Shown here piece by piece: positions 46,098 through 54,897 of a DNA stretch of 64,000 bases. Position 1 is the first letter of the stretch. The number at the start of each line of letters is the position of its first letter. Source of the stretch: UBA7330 sp965243485 (GTDB lineage: Bacteria; Bacteroidota; Bacteroidia; Cytophagales; Cyclobacteriaceae); the NCBI GenBank assembly GCA_965243485.1, contig CBDEVP010000001.1:2232001-2296000 (forward strand), in the 5' to 3' direction. The translations under genes and the position numbers were made by a program. Under the pieces are notes generated by a model, which saw nothing but the letters and a program-made list of their open reading frames with translations, was not told the DNA's origin and did not search any database.

Positions 46098-46101
46098 TCA
46101 A

Positions 46102-46467
46102 ATGGAAAATGATCAAAATTCCAAAAAGTATGATTTAGAGGAGCGGACTCTGCGATTTGCAAAGGATGTAAGAATATTTATAAAAATGTTATCGAAAACA
46201 CCTGCAAATATTGAGGATATTAAGCAGGTGATCAGATCATCTGGTTCAATAGGGGCAAATTATATTGAAGCTAATGAAGCGGTAAGTAAAAAGGATACAT
46301 TGTATAGAATGAAAGTTTGTCGCAAAGAGTCTAAAGAAACAAGATACTGGTTTCGATTATTAGATACCGATGAAAATAAAAATCTTGAAATGAAGCGTGA
46401 TGAATTGATTCAAGAGGCAACGGAGCTGATGAACATCTTTGGTGCAATCATTAAGAAATTGGAGTGA
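46102..46467 (+). CDS. Four-helix bundle protein (S23/23S rRNA-IVP-like)
   Basis: The start at 46102 is chosen over an upstream TTG. The 121-residue protein is all-helical with the family pattern: RTLRFAKDVRIFIKML at the N terminus, IKQVIRSSGSIGANYIEAN in the centre, KDTLYRMKVCRKESKETRYW and a C-terminal LIQEATELMNIFGAIIKKLE. The family (TIGR02436) includes proteins encoded in 23S rRNA intervening sequences and is structurally related to the Avd accessory protein of diversity-generating retroelements. No reverse transcriptase is nearby. Function is unknown; nucleic-acid binding is suggested by the positive surface of relatives. A tandem array starts right after the stop codon. Confidence 0.85.
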   Translation: MENDQNSKKYDLEERTLRFAKDVRIFIKMLSKTPANIEDIKQVIRSSGSIGANYIEANEAVSKKDTLYRMKVCRKESKETRYWFRLLDTDENKNLEMKRDELIQEATELMNIFGAIIKKLE

Positions 46468-46469
46468 TT

Positions 46470-47360
46470 TTGAATTTTAAAATATTTGGTGCTTTAGATT
46501 TTTTTCGGATTTCGGGATTGGAGCTTCGGAATTTAAATATTTGGTGCTTTAGATTTTTTTCGGATTTCGGGATTGGAGCTTCGGAATTTAAATATTTGGT
46601 GCTTTAGATTTTTTTCGGATTTCGGGATTGGAGCTTCGGAATTTAAATATTTGGTGCTTTAGATTTTTTCGGATTTCGGAATTCGAGCTTCGGAATTTAA
46701 ATATTTGGTGCTTTAGATTTTTTTCGGATTTCGGGATTTGAGCTTCGGAATTTAAATATTTGGTGCTTTAGATTTTTTCGGATTTCGGGATTTGAGCTTC
46801 GGAATTTAAATATTTGGTGCTTTAGATTTTTTCGGATTTCGGAATTCGAGCTTCGGAATTTAAATATTTGGTGCTTTAGATTTTTTTCGGATTTCGGGAT
46901 TGGAGCTTCGGAATTTAAATATTTGGTGCTTTAGATTTTTTCGGATTTCGGAATTCGAGCTTCGGAATTTAAATATTTGGTGCTTTAGATTTTTTTCGGA
47001 TTTCGGAATTCGAGCTTCGGAATTTAAATATTTGGTGCTTTAGATTTTTTTCGGATTTCGGGATTGGAGCTTCGGAATTTAAATATTTGGTGCTTTAGAT
47101 TTTTTCGGATTTCGGAATTCGAGCTTCGGAATTTAAATATTTGGTGCTTTAGATTTTTTTCGGATTTCGGAATTCGAGCTTCGGAATTTAAATATTTGGT
47201 GCTTTAGATTTTTTTCGGATTTCGGGATTGGAGCTTCGGAATTTAAATATTTGGTGCTTTAGATTTTTTCGGATTTCGGAATTCGAGCTTCGGAATTTAA
47301 ATATTTGGTGCTTTAGATTTTTTTCGGATTTCGGAATTCGAGCTTCGGAATTTTACTAAG
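46470..47360 (+). repeat. 16-copy 54/55-bp tandem repeat array with higher-order structure
   Basis: The core GGTGCTTTAG recurs 16 times, at 46488, 46543, 46598, 46653, 46707, 46762, 46816, 46870, 46925, 46979, 47034, 47089, 47143, 47198, 47253 and 47307. Each unit has either six or seven T (54 or 55 bp) before CGGATTTCGG. The tail is GATTGGAGC (type A), AATTCGAGC (B) or GATTTGAGC (C). The order is A7 A7 A7 B6 C7 C6 B6 A7 B6 B7 A7 B6 B7 A7 B6 B7. The last nine units are three identical A7-B6-B7 triplets of 164 bp, showing recent unequal duplication. No gene is seen in the array. The rest of the gap to 47490 has only a promoter. Confidence 0.95.
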
Positions 47361-47411
47361 AGCTCACGACATTAAGTATTTACCACAATCCAAAATACGG
47401 ATAAATATTTA

Positions 47412-47442
47412 TTGTATAATATAAAGAAAAAATTTACTTTTG
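47412..47442 (+). promoter_or_regulatory. Bacteroidota-type promoter
   Basis: TTG at 47412-47414 (-33) and TACTTTTG at 47435-47442 (-7, TAnnTTTG) are spaced by 20 bp, the usual Bacteroidota arrangement. Transcription would start near 47448, about 42 bp before the gene at 47490. Confidence 0.6.
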
Positions 47443-47489
47443 CTAATACCAACCAGTTACTTATTTCACATAATTAACTAGGTCAAAAA

Positions 47490-48035
47490 ATGAGGTCAAT
47501 ACTTTTTTTATTATGTTTTTTATATCTGATACAGGCTTTTTCTAACAATTCAAATACCGCGCTCAGAAGCAAGATCATTACACTTTCCATATCCTGGGAA
47601 GAAGAATCGAAGAAATTGATTGAGTACAGGGGGCTGTCCGGTTTTTGTAACGACCTTGAATTCCGTTCTGACTATTATGATCTGTTGAAGGAGATCCATG
47701 AGTATCACGGATTGCTTTATGAACAGTTAGTTCGAACATCGGATCAGCATGATCAGAAGAAGATGCATAAAGTGCTTGATGAAATTGAGATCATTGAAAG
47801 AGATTACAATATCACGGCTTTTAATGACTTCTTCAGAGAACGTTGTTATGATCAAAATGATCTGGAAAAAAATACCAAAAAGTATTTGAGTGGTTTTGGC
47901 GTTCATTCATATAAAGGAAAGATCTATGTGATGGAAGAAGAACTGAGGAGATATATTGAGAAATTAACGAAAAGGATCAACCGGGTCAAGAGACACATCC
48001 GGCATCTCCATTTGGAATCACCAATGATTGAATAA
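47490..48035 (+). CDS. Exported hypothetical protein, helical
   Basis: The 181-residue protein has a signal peptide (SILFLLCFLYLIQAFS, cut near residue 18). The mature part is helical and charged: WEEESKKLIEYRGLSGF, then DLLKEIHEYHGLLYEQLVR, KVLDEIEIIERDYN and RYIEKLTKRINRVKRHIRHL. That suggests coiled coils in the periplasm. Two Cys residues (GFCND, ERCYD) may form a disulfide. I do not recognise the family. A clear promoter precedes it and a clear terminator follows, so it is monocistronic. It is adjacent to PUL locus 3 but not transcriptionally coupled. Confidence 0.65.
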   Translation: MRSILFLLCFLYLIQAFSNNSNTALRSKIITLSISWEEESKKLIEYRGLSGFCNDLEFRSDYYDLLKEIHEYHGLLYEQLVRTSDQHDQKKMHKVLDEIEIIERDYNITAFNDFFRERCYDQNDLEKNTKKYLSGFGVHSYKGKIYVMEEELRRYIEKLTKRINRVKRHIRHLHLESPMIE

Positions 48036-48075
48036 GACCTCTTTGGCATCGTATCCGCAGGCTGTTCCTAAAGTC

Positions 48076-48113
48076 AAATTCCATTGCAGACCTCTTTTTG
48101 CAATGGAATTTTT
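48076..48113 (+). terminator. Intrinsic terminator
   Basis: AAATTCCATTGCA (48076-48088) pairs perfectly with TGCAATGGAATTT (48099-48111) over a 10-nt loop, followed by TT. It ends the 47490 gene 40 bp after its stop. Confidence 0.85.
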
Positions 48114-48156
48114 GTAATTTAGACTTAATAAATCCCTAACCAACCTGGAATCAGCT

Positions 48157-48771
48157 GTGAGTAAAGATGCTGAAATAAAGCAGTTACACAAGGTCACTCC
48201 CTTTGAAAGGGACTTTGAATCGGTATATATTGAGCATTTCCAGCCTTTATTTATTTATGCCCGGAAACTGACCAATTCTTCCGAATTAGCAAAAGACATT
48301 GTGTCCGATGTCTTCTACAATCTCTGGAAATCAAATCCGGATTTTTCACAGATCAGGGAGATCCGATCTTACTTATTCATTGCAGTAAAAAATCATGCCA
48401 TCCGAATTCTTACCAAAAACCCGCATGATTTCATCTCTTTGGATCACGATGAATTTATCAAAAAAGTGGACAGAACTGATCCTGAGGAAGTACTGCTGGA
48501 AAAGGAGTTATTCCTGGCCATCGAAAAAGCAGTTTCAGGATTACCGGATCAATGCAGACTGATCTTTGAGATGGCCAAAAACAAACAAATGAGCTACCAG
48601 GAGATCGGCCGGGAACTGGGGGTCTCCCAGTCGACCATTAAGACTCAGGTTGGAAGAGCCCTTAATGAGATCAGGTCATCTATCAAAGAACATCTGGGGC
48701 ATGAAAGCAGTTGGGGGAAAAACGTAGGGTCCGGATTTATTTCGGCAATTGTTGCCATGCTTTTCTTTTGA
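48157..48771 (+). CDS. ECF-type sigma factor, PUL locus 3
   Basis: The 204-residue protein starts with GTG at 48157, as no suitable ATG precedes region 2. Region 2 (FESVYIEHFQPLFIYARKL, then AKDIVSDVFYNLWKS) and region 4 (QCRLIFEMAKNKQMSYQEIG, then GVSQSTIKTQVGRALNEIR) are complete. The C terminus is hydrophobic (SGFISAIVAMLFF), as in the locus 2 sigma. It is co-directional with fecR, separated by 141 bp containing an inverted repeat. Confidence 0.9.
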   Translation: MSKDAEIKQLHKVTPFERDFESVYIEHFQPLFIYARKLTNSSELAKDIVSDVFYNLWKSNPDFSQIREIRSYLFIAVKNHAIRILTKNPHDFISLDHDEFIKKVDRTDPEEVLLEKELFLAIEKAVSGLPDQCRLIFEMAKNKQMSYQEIGRELGVSQSTIKTQVGRALNEIRSSIKEHLGHESSWGKNVGSGFISAIVAMLFF

Positions 48772-48837
48772 GAATTAATAACATAACCTTATTTATTCTT
48801 ATATAATTTCAATAAGTAAGGTAGAAAATTTTATTTG

Positions 48838-48852
48838 TTGTAAATATTACAA
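48838..48852. promoter_or_regulatory. Inverted repeat between sigma and fecR, locus 3
   Basis: TTGTAA (48838-48843) and TTACAA (48847-48852) form a perfect 6-bp inverted repeat around ATA in the 141-bp sigma-fecR gap. A regulator site is possible. The region is AT-rich, so chance is not excluded. Confidence 0.3.
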
Positions 48853-48912
48853 ATTTTGTAGACCATTTACCGGATGCTGTCTCTTTATTATTGAAGGGAT
48901 AATAAAATTCAT

Positions 48913-49887
48913 GTGGACCAACTGATCTACAAATACCTAAGAGGAGACCTTAACCTCGAAGAGCAACATAAACTCTCCAAATGGCTTGAAGAGGATGCTG
49001 CCAACAAACTGATACTTGAGAAACTCAGGATCTATTGGAATGAATATGATTCCGACCTGAATCGGGAGGACCTTGAGGTAAGGAGGAGGATACTAGCCAG
49101 GATGAACAATGAGACGCAGCTTCACTCAAAGGCTCCTATTCAGTTTATGAGATACCTCACCAGGATTGCTGCTATTTTAGTCATCAGCCTGTCATTTGGG
49201 TTTCTTTTGGCTCAGCTCTTAAAAGAAGAAATGCCACAGCCCGAAATAACCTGGATGGAGAAAACATCGCAACCCGGTCAGAAGATCACTACCATTTTAC
49301 CTGATGGTACACGGGTCAAACTCAATTCCAATAGCAAGCTATTTTTTCCGGATCAATTTTCTCAGGATCTCAGAAAAGTGATCCTGGAAGGAGAAGCCTT
49401 TTTTGATGTGACCAGGGATGAGACCCGGCCATTCGTGATTGAAACAGGAAACATGCAAATCCGGGTTTTAGGCACCTCTTTTCTGGTCAGTGCCTACGAA
49501 GATGGTGAAACGGAATCGGTGGCGGTTAAGTCTGGAAAAGTTGAAGTAAAAGGTGCCAATGCAGAAGAGGCTATACAACTGTCGAGGTTTGAGATCACTC
49601 AATACCTCGGCGGAAACAAGATGGAGAAGTCAACCATTCAAAAGCCCGAGGCCGTATTTGCCTGGGTAGACCAAAGGTTGCTTTTCGATAACCATTCGAT
49701 TGAAGAAGTACTGGAAAGGATCTCCAGGTGGTATGGTGTGGAGATCAGACTTGAGAAGAAGCTTAAGCAGCAAAAAAAATACACAGCCTCTTTCGAAAAT
49801 CCGACCCTGAAGCAGGTAATGGATATCCTGGCTTTCGTCTACGATTTTGATTATGAATTAAAAGGAAATGATCTGACAATTAAATAA
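48913..49887 (+). CDS. FecR family anti-sigma factor, PUL locus 3
   Basis: The 324-residue inner-membrane protein starts with GTG at 48913; an ATG two bases upstream is out of frame. It has an N-terminal cytoplasmic anti-sigma part, a membrane segment near residues 80-102 (RIAAILVISLSFGFLLAQLL), a periplasmic FecR domain (TILPDGTRVKLNSNSKLFF, LEGEAFFDVTRDE, VLGTSFLV) and a DUF4974 end (SFENPTLKQVMDILAFVYDF). It is co-directional with sigma and susC. The 79 bp before susC contain a stem-loop. Confidence 0.93.
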   Translation: MDQLIYKYLRGDLNLEEQHKLSKWLEEDAANKLILEKLRIYWNEYDSDLNREDLEVRRRILARMNNETQLHSKAPIQFMRYLTRIAAILVISLSFGFLLAQLLKEEMPQPEITWMEKTSQPGQKITTILPDGTRVKLNSNSKLFFPDQFSQDLRKVILEGEAFFDVTRDETRPFVIETGNMQIRVLGTSFLVSAYEDGETESVAVKSGKVEVKGANAEEAIQLSRFEITQYLGGNKMEKSTIQKPEAVFAWVDQRLLFDNHSIEEVLERISRWYGVEIRLEKKLKQQKKYTASFENPTLKQVMDILAFVYDFDYELKGNDLTIK

Positions 49888-49890
49888 GAA

Positions 49891-49931
49891 AAAAGAGGGC
49901 CGGTACTTGGGGAAGTCATAAGCCCTCTTTT
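49891..49931 (+). promoter_or_regulatory. Stem-loop in the fecR-susC gap, locus 3
   Basis: AAAAGAGGGC (49891-49900) pairs perfectly with GCCCTCTTTT (49922-49931) over a 21-nt loop containing ACTTGGGGAAGTC. The four T at the end could give weak termination. Like locus 2 it precedes an AGTTTTAG...AAACCAAAACT block and a susC that starts with the same four codons. Confidence 0.5.
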
Positions 49932-49966
49932 GAGCAAAAGTTTTAGTACTAATAAACCAAAACTCT

Positions 49967-52900
49967 ATGAATGTAAAATTACGAAAATTCACAATCCGTA
50001 TGTCCAAACTAGGGATTTATGTGATGATTGTGTGCCAGTCAGTAATGATGGCACTGGCGACCAACTCTGCCGCTCAGAGAAAATATCTCGAGGAGATCAG
50101 TGTGGAGCTGAGTCAAAGCGAAGAAGAGCGGTCCCTGATCGATGTATTTAAGGAGATCGAAAACACCACCAACTTCAGGTTTGCCTACTCCAAAGGCGAG
50201 ATCAGAAAAAATGAGATCTATCTGAAAGGTGGAAAATGGCAAATGGATAAGCTGCTTGCCAGTATTTCAATCCAGGCAAAAGTTTCTTTCAAACGGGTAA
50301 ATGAAAGCATAGGCGTTTACCATGTAGGCGAGACGCGCATTTTGCCTGAGGTTTCGGAAACTGTCACAATTCAAAATACTGTCTCTGGTAAGATCACTGA
50401 TGAAAACGGGGAGCCTTTGCCTGGTGCGAGTATCATCGTAAGTGGTACCAGTACAGGTACAACTACAGATATTGAAGGTAATTACACCCTGAGTTGTCCT
50501 GAAGATGCTATTCTAAACTTCTCTTTTGTGGGTTATGAGACCCAGGAAGTGGCAGTCAATAATCGTACAGTGATCAATATCTCTTTGTCGCCTGACCTCG
50601 AGCAGCTTGAAGAAGTTGTTGTAGTCGGTTATGGCCAGGTGGAGATGAAAGATATCACCGGTTCCGTGGCTCAGGTAAAAACAAAGGAGCTGGAAGCTGT
50701 GCCTGTTTTTAACGTAGAGCAAGCATTGAAGGCAAGAGCACCGGGAGTACAGGTAACACAAAATTCAGGTCGGCCTGGTGGTAGAATAGAGGTGAGGATC
50801 AGGGGTGGAAACTCAATGATAGGAGATAATCAACCCCTGTATGTAGTTGATGGATTTCCGATTACAGGAGAACCTAACTTTTTAAATCCATCCGACATAG
50901 AATCTATTGATATCTTAAAGGATGCATCAGCAACAGCCATTTACGGGGCCAGAGGTGCCAATGGCGTGGTGATCATCACATCTAAAAGAGGAAGTAAATC
51001 ACAAAAAAGTCGTGTTGATGTAGATAGCTACTATGGTGTTCAGACAGAGACAAAAAGATATGACTTACTTGATGCAAGGGAGTATGCGACTATCGCGAAT
51101 GAATGGTTGGAAAATGCCGTACCGAATCCACTACCACCATTCTTTGACCTTAATAACTTCAACATCCCAACTACAGACTGGCAGGATGCAGTTTTAAGAT
51201 CTGCTCCCATTCAAAATCACACGATCACTTTTTCCGGAGGGTCGGAAGCAACACGATTTTCTTTATCCGGAAATTATTTTGATCAGGACGGTATCATCAT
51301 TAATACTGGTGTGAAAAGAGGGTCCATGAGACTGAATCTTGATCACGATGTGAATAGCTGGTTAAAAATGGCAGTTAACCTTAATTTGTCAAGACGTCAG
51401 AATAATTCAGTTCCGGTTGATAATGGCGCCAGGGGAAGTGGTTCTGTTTTATCGGCAGCGGCATCAGCCCCACCAACGCTACCGGTCTATGATGCTGATG
51501 GATTGCCAACTCAAATTGAGCAATTCTACAATTTCGGTTCTGCTGACATGAGAAACCCAATGATATTCGCTTCCCAGCAATCTTCTACATTGGCAAACAC
51601 CATCATTGGTAACACCTCTTTGTCAGTTTCTTTAACAAAAGATTTAACGTTTAAGTCATTGGTCGGATTGGAGTATGAGAACTCAATTACCGATGGCTTC
51701 TCACCTATCATTTTCCCTGAGGACAGAGGGTCAGGAAGCCAGACATACCGGTACGGAAACTCATTTCTGAATGAGAATACTTTGAGTTATTCCAAATCAT
51801 TCGGGATACATGATTTAGATGTGGTTGCAGGGTATACATATCAAACTGATATGGGTCGAAGCCTTGGCATAGGTGTATCAGGGTTTGCGGGAAATACAAC
51901 AGAAAATTTTGATCTGTCAGCAGCTGAAACCATTGGTAATCCAAATTCTGGTATCTCACGTTGGGTTCTTGCTTCCTGGCTAGGAAGAGTCAATTATTCA
52001 CTGAGTGATAAATACCTGTTTACTGTGAGTATCAGATCTGATGGGTCTTCAAGGTTTGGAGCAAATAATAAATGGGCTGTATTTCCATCCGGAGCATTTG
52101 CATGGAGAGTTTCTGATGAAAGCTTTATGGAAGGGATATCTGTGATAAGCGATATGAAATTGAGGACTAGTTATGGAATTACCGGGAATACAGCGCTTTC
52201 ACCTTATCAGTCTCTGGATAGGTTTGCATCAGGAAGAGTTGTTTATGCTAATGGAGTAGAAGAGGTGGCTTTTTTCCCTGCTGGAATTTCAAACACTGAT
52301 CTGAGATGGGAAACAACTGCGCAAATCGATGTAGGAATCGATGTTGGTTTGCTTGATAATAGGTTAAGGATCACGGTGGATTATTATAAAAAGAATACCA
52401 CAGACCTGCTGGCATCTGTTCCATTACCTCCATCTGTTGGTTTTGGATCCATCCTGCAGAATATAGGTGAGATTGAGAATAAAGGATTTGAATTCTCACT
52501 AAGTGCAGATATCATTTCCAATAATGATTTCAAATGGAATGTCTTTGGTACACTTTCCACTAACCAAAACAAAGTGATAGAGATTGCAGGCGATAGTGAC
52601 ATTGAAAGCAGTGGACAGGGAGCACTTTGGTCAAGCACCAACATTGCTCGGGTAGGTGAACCATTGGGTAGTATTTTTGGATACATCGAAGAGGGATTAG
52701 ATGCAAACGGGTATATCGTATATGCAGACGTAAATGGCGATGGATTGCGAAATGCATCTGATAAGACCATTATTGGGAATCCTTATGCTGATTTCTTCTA
52801 TGGAGTAAACACAACCCTCTCGTACAAAAGCTTTGAGTTTAATCTGTTTGTTGAAGGTGTACATGGCAATGACATTTTTAACGCAACGAATGGAACACAT

Positions 52901-53308
52901 CTAAATTCATTCCAGAGAGGACACAACCAATTTACAGACATCATTGGCAACTATTGGACACCTGAAAATCCGGATCCGAATGCCAAATATCCAAGAGTTA
53001 GTTCATTGTCAGGATTTGATATTTCAGATAGATTCATTGAAGATGGAAGCTACCTGAGAGTTAAGAGCATAAGATTAGCCTACAATTTCCCTTTACAGAG
53101 TTGGGGCGTAAATGCCATCTCTAATGCTCAAATCTACCTGGCGGGTACTAACCTGTTCACTTTCACAAAATACACAGGTCTGGATCCGGAAATGAATACC
53201 AGGGGCACAGATTCTCAAAGTATAGGAAGTCGGTTGCAAATGGGACATGACCAAAGTGGATACCCCAATGCGAAAAACTTCATGGTTGGTCTGAGATTTA
53301 GTCTATAA
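49967..53308 (+). CDS. susC: SusC/RagA TonB-dependent outer-membrane transporter with STN domain, locus 3
   Basis: The 1113-residue transporter has a signal near 14-37, an STN domain (about 50-125, with LIDVFKEIENTTNFRFAYS), a carboxypeptidase-regulatory-like domain (VSGKITDENGEPLPGAS, near 139) and a plug with EVVVVGYGQVEMKDITG and IDILKDASATAIYGARGANG. The long barrel ends FMVGLRFSL. Signal, STN and leader sequences are close to those of locus 2 susC, so these two loci are paralogous. It is intact, unlike locus 2. susD follows after 40 bp. Confidence 0.95.
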   Translation: MNVKLRKFTIRMSKLGIYVMIVCQSVMMALATNSAAQRKYLEEISVELSQSEEERSLIDVFKEIENTTNFRFAYSKGEIRKNEIYLKGGKWQMDKLLASISIQAKVSFKRVNESIGVYHVGETRILPEVSETVTIQNTVSGKITDENGEPLPGASIIVSGTSTGTTTDIEGNYTLSCPEDAILNFSFVGYETQEVAVNNRTVINISLSPDLEQLEEVVVVGYGQVEMKDITGSVAQVKTKELEAVPVFNVEQALKARAPGVQVTQNSGRPGGRIEVRIRGGNSMIGDNQPLYVVDGFPITGEPNFLNPSDIESIDILKDASATAIYGARGANGVVIITSKRGSKSQKSRVDVDSYYGVQTETKRYDLLDAREYATIANEWLENAVPNPLPPFFDLNNFNIPTTDWQDAVLRSAPIQNHTITFSGGSEATRFSLSGNYFDQDGIIINTGVKRGSMRLNLDHDVNSWLKMAVNLNLSRRQNNSVPVDNGARGSGSVLSAAASAPPTLPVYDADGLPTQIEQFYNFGSADMRNPMIFASQQSSTLANTIIGNTSLSVSLTKDLTFKSLVGLEYENSITDGFSPIIFPEDRGSGSQTYRYGNSFLNENTLSYSKSFGIHDLDVVAGYTYQTDMGRSLGIGVSGFAGNTTENFDLSAAETIGNPNSGISRWVLASWLGRVNYSLSDKYLFTVSIRSDGSSRFGANNKWAVFPSGAFAWRVSDESFMEGISVISDMKLRTSYGITGNTALSPYQSLDRFASGRVVYANGVEEVAFFPAGISNTDLRWETTAQIDVGIDVGLLDNRLRITVDYYKKNTTDLLASVPLPPSVGFGSILQNIGEIENKGFEFSLSADIISNNDFKWNVFGTLSTNQNKVIEIAGDSDIESSGQGALWSSTNIARVGEPLGSIFGYIEEGLDANGYIVYADVNGDGLRNASDKTIIGNPYADFFYGVNTTLSYKSFEFNLFVEGVHGNDIFNATNGTHLNSFQRGHNQFTDIIGNYWTPENPDPNAKYPRVSSLSGFDISDRFIEDGSYLRVKSIRLAYNFPLQSWGVNAISNAQIYLAGTNLFTFTKYTGLDPEMNTRGTDSQSIGSRLQMGHDQSGYPNAKNFMVGLRFSL

Positions 53309-53348
53309 ATAAATCACATAATCAAGTCTGATTATAAAAGAAATTAAG

Positions 53349-54803
53349 ATGAAAAAATTAATATATATGCTTATCCCAATCTTCATATTTTCTTGTGAAG
53401 GGATGTTAGAGGAAGTTCCTGAAGATTTTGTTTCAAGGGCAAACTTCTATCAAAATGAAACGGACGCGCAAGGTGCATTAAATGGTGTTTATCAAAACAT
53501 GGGACCTGACTTTTTTGGTATCAATCATTACCTCATGGTAGAGCTTCATGGTGATTTCCTCAATGGTAGGGGATCTCAGGCACCAATATCAGTAATGAAC
53601 CAGGTTTTGAATGCACAAAATGTAGGTAGGACATCAGGAAGCTGGTCGAGGTTATATCAAACTATCAACAGGGCAAATGCGGTGATTGATAATGTTCCCT
53701 TAATAGAGAACATAAGTGACGAGGCCAGGGATCGAATTGTGGCCGAAGCTCACTTTTGTCGTGCAATTTGCTACTTCGAGTTAGTTCGTGGGTGGGGACC
53801 GGTACCTATTAGGACTTTTGAAAACACTGACCTTTCCGGACTGAATGTACCCAGATCACCAGAAAGCGAAGTCTACGATTTGATCATCCAGGATGCATTG
53901 ATTGCAGAAGCTGATCTGCCAGCTGACGTTGGAGCTGAAACAGGAAAAGCTTCTTCAATGGCTGCCAAGATGCTATTAGCCCACGTTTATTTAACGACTG
54001 AGCAGTGGGATTTGGCAGCACAAAAAGCTGATGATGTGATTTCCAGCGGTCTGTATCAACTGGTTGAAGTAAGTCAGCCTGACGATTTCTATGAAATATT
54101 TGATGGAGAGACAAGTTCAGAAGACATTTTTTCTGAGCATCATTCGGAGAATAGAACTACCTCCATTCAAACATTTATGCACAGAGGTAGTGCACGTCCT
54201 TATAATTTCGGAACCTCGGGATTTTTTGCATGGTTGCCGGATACAGTGAACTCCTTCATTGGTGCTGCGTGGGATAACAATGACTTAAGAAAATCATTTA
54301 ACCTCTATACAGAATACCAGGATGCGAATGGAGACTGGGTACCTCTTCCAAGTACCATTGGTGTACTGTTCAAAAAATTCATCACCAATCCTGAGGGCCT
54401 AAGCATAGCCACCTTACCCATCTACAGGTATACTGAAGCTTTCTTGTTTTATGCAGAAGCAGCAACCAGAGCCAATGGGGGGCCGACCGCTCTTGCACTT
54501 GAGAGATTAAATATGATCAAACGGCGTGCCTACGGTTATCCTTCCAATGCAGTATCTCCTGTAGATTATCCTTCGGGGTTGACAGAGGATCAATTTGCAG
54601 ATATCGTTCTTCAGGAGAGGGCTTATGAGTTTATGATTGAGCGGAGAAGATGGTTTGATTTGAAAAGAACAGGTAAAGTCCAGGAGGCTTTTGCGGCAGT
54701 GGGCAAGGAATTCATTGATGAAAGATTATTCTGGCCTATCCCGGAAGATGAGATTAACAACAATGAATTGATCAGCCAGGCAGACCAAAATCCTGGTTAT
54801 TAA
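53349..54803 (+). CDS. susD: SusD/RagB nutrient-binding lipoprotein, locus 3
   Basis: The 484-residue surface lipoprotein (IPIFIFSCEGMLEEVPEDF, Cys near residue 16) carries the family marks FVSRANFYQNETDAQGALNG, HFCRAICYFELVRGWGPVP, AKMLLAHVYLTTEQWDLA and the C-terminal LQERAYEFMIERRRWFDLKR, then WPIPEDEI. It follows susC by 40 bp. A strong hairpin terminator lies 9 bp downstream, before the FAD oxidoreductase and sulfatase genes. Confidence 0.95.
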   Translation: MKKLIYMLIPIFIFSCEGMLEEVPEDFVSRANFYQNETDAQGALNGVYQNMGPDFFGINHYLMVELHGDFLNGRGSQAPISVMNQVLNAQNVGRTSGSWSRLYQTINRANAVIDNVPLIENISDEARDRIVAEAHFCRAICYFELVRGWGPVPIRTFENTDLSGLNVPRSPESEVYDLIIQDALIAEADLPADVGAETGKASSMAAKMLLAHVYLTTEQWDLAAQKADDVISSGLYQLVEVSQPDDFYEIFDGETSSEDIFSEHHSENRTTSIQTFMHRGSARPYNFGTSGFFAWLPDTVNSFIGAAWDNNDLRKSFNLYTEYQDANGDWVPLPSTIGVLFKKFITNPEGLSIATLPIYRYTEAFLFYAEAATRANGGPTALALERLNMIKRRAYGYPSNAVSPVDYPSGLTEDQFADIVLQERAYEFMIERRRWFDLKRTGKVQEAFAAVGKEFIDERLFWPIPEDEINNNELISQADQNPGY

Positions 54804-54811
54804 ATGATTTC

Positions 54812-54845
54812 AAGAGTGGCCGGAGAATTTCCGGCCACTCTTTAA
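54812..54845 (+). terminator. Strong hairpin after susD, locus 3
   Basis: AAGAGTGGCCGG (54812-54823) pairs perfectly over 12 bp with CCGGCCACTCTT (54831-54842) around a 7-nt loop. The following T-run is short, so it may be a partial terminator. It separates susD from the enzyme genes downstream. Confidence 0.7.
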
Positions 54846-54897
54846 CTTTCCTTTTGAAGTCTCAACAAGACAGTCTTCTTATCATAACCAATAACCT

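Noticed and set aside
46470..47360. CRISPR array
   Set aside because: Units are contiguous 54/55-bp copies with no unique spacers and no cas genes nearby.
46102..47360. Diversity-generating retroelement with an Avd-like four-helix protein and template repeats
   Set aside because: No reverse transcriptase, no variable-repeat/template-repeat pair with adenine-specific differences and no target gene; the variants are simple tandem copies.
49930..50151. Small plus-strand frame overlapping the start of locus 3 susC
   Set aside because: It overlaps the fecR-susC leader and the susC signal region in another frame and encodes no recognisable protein.
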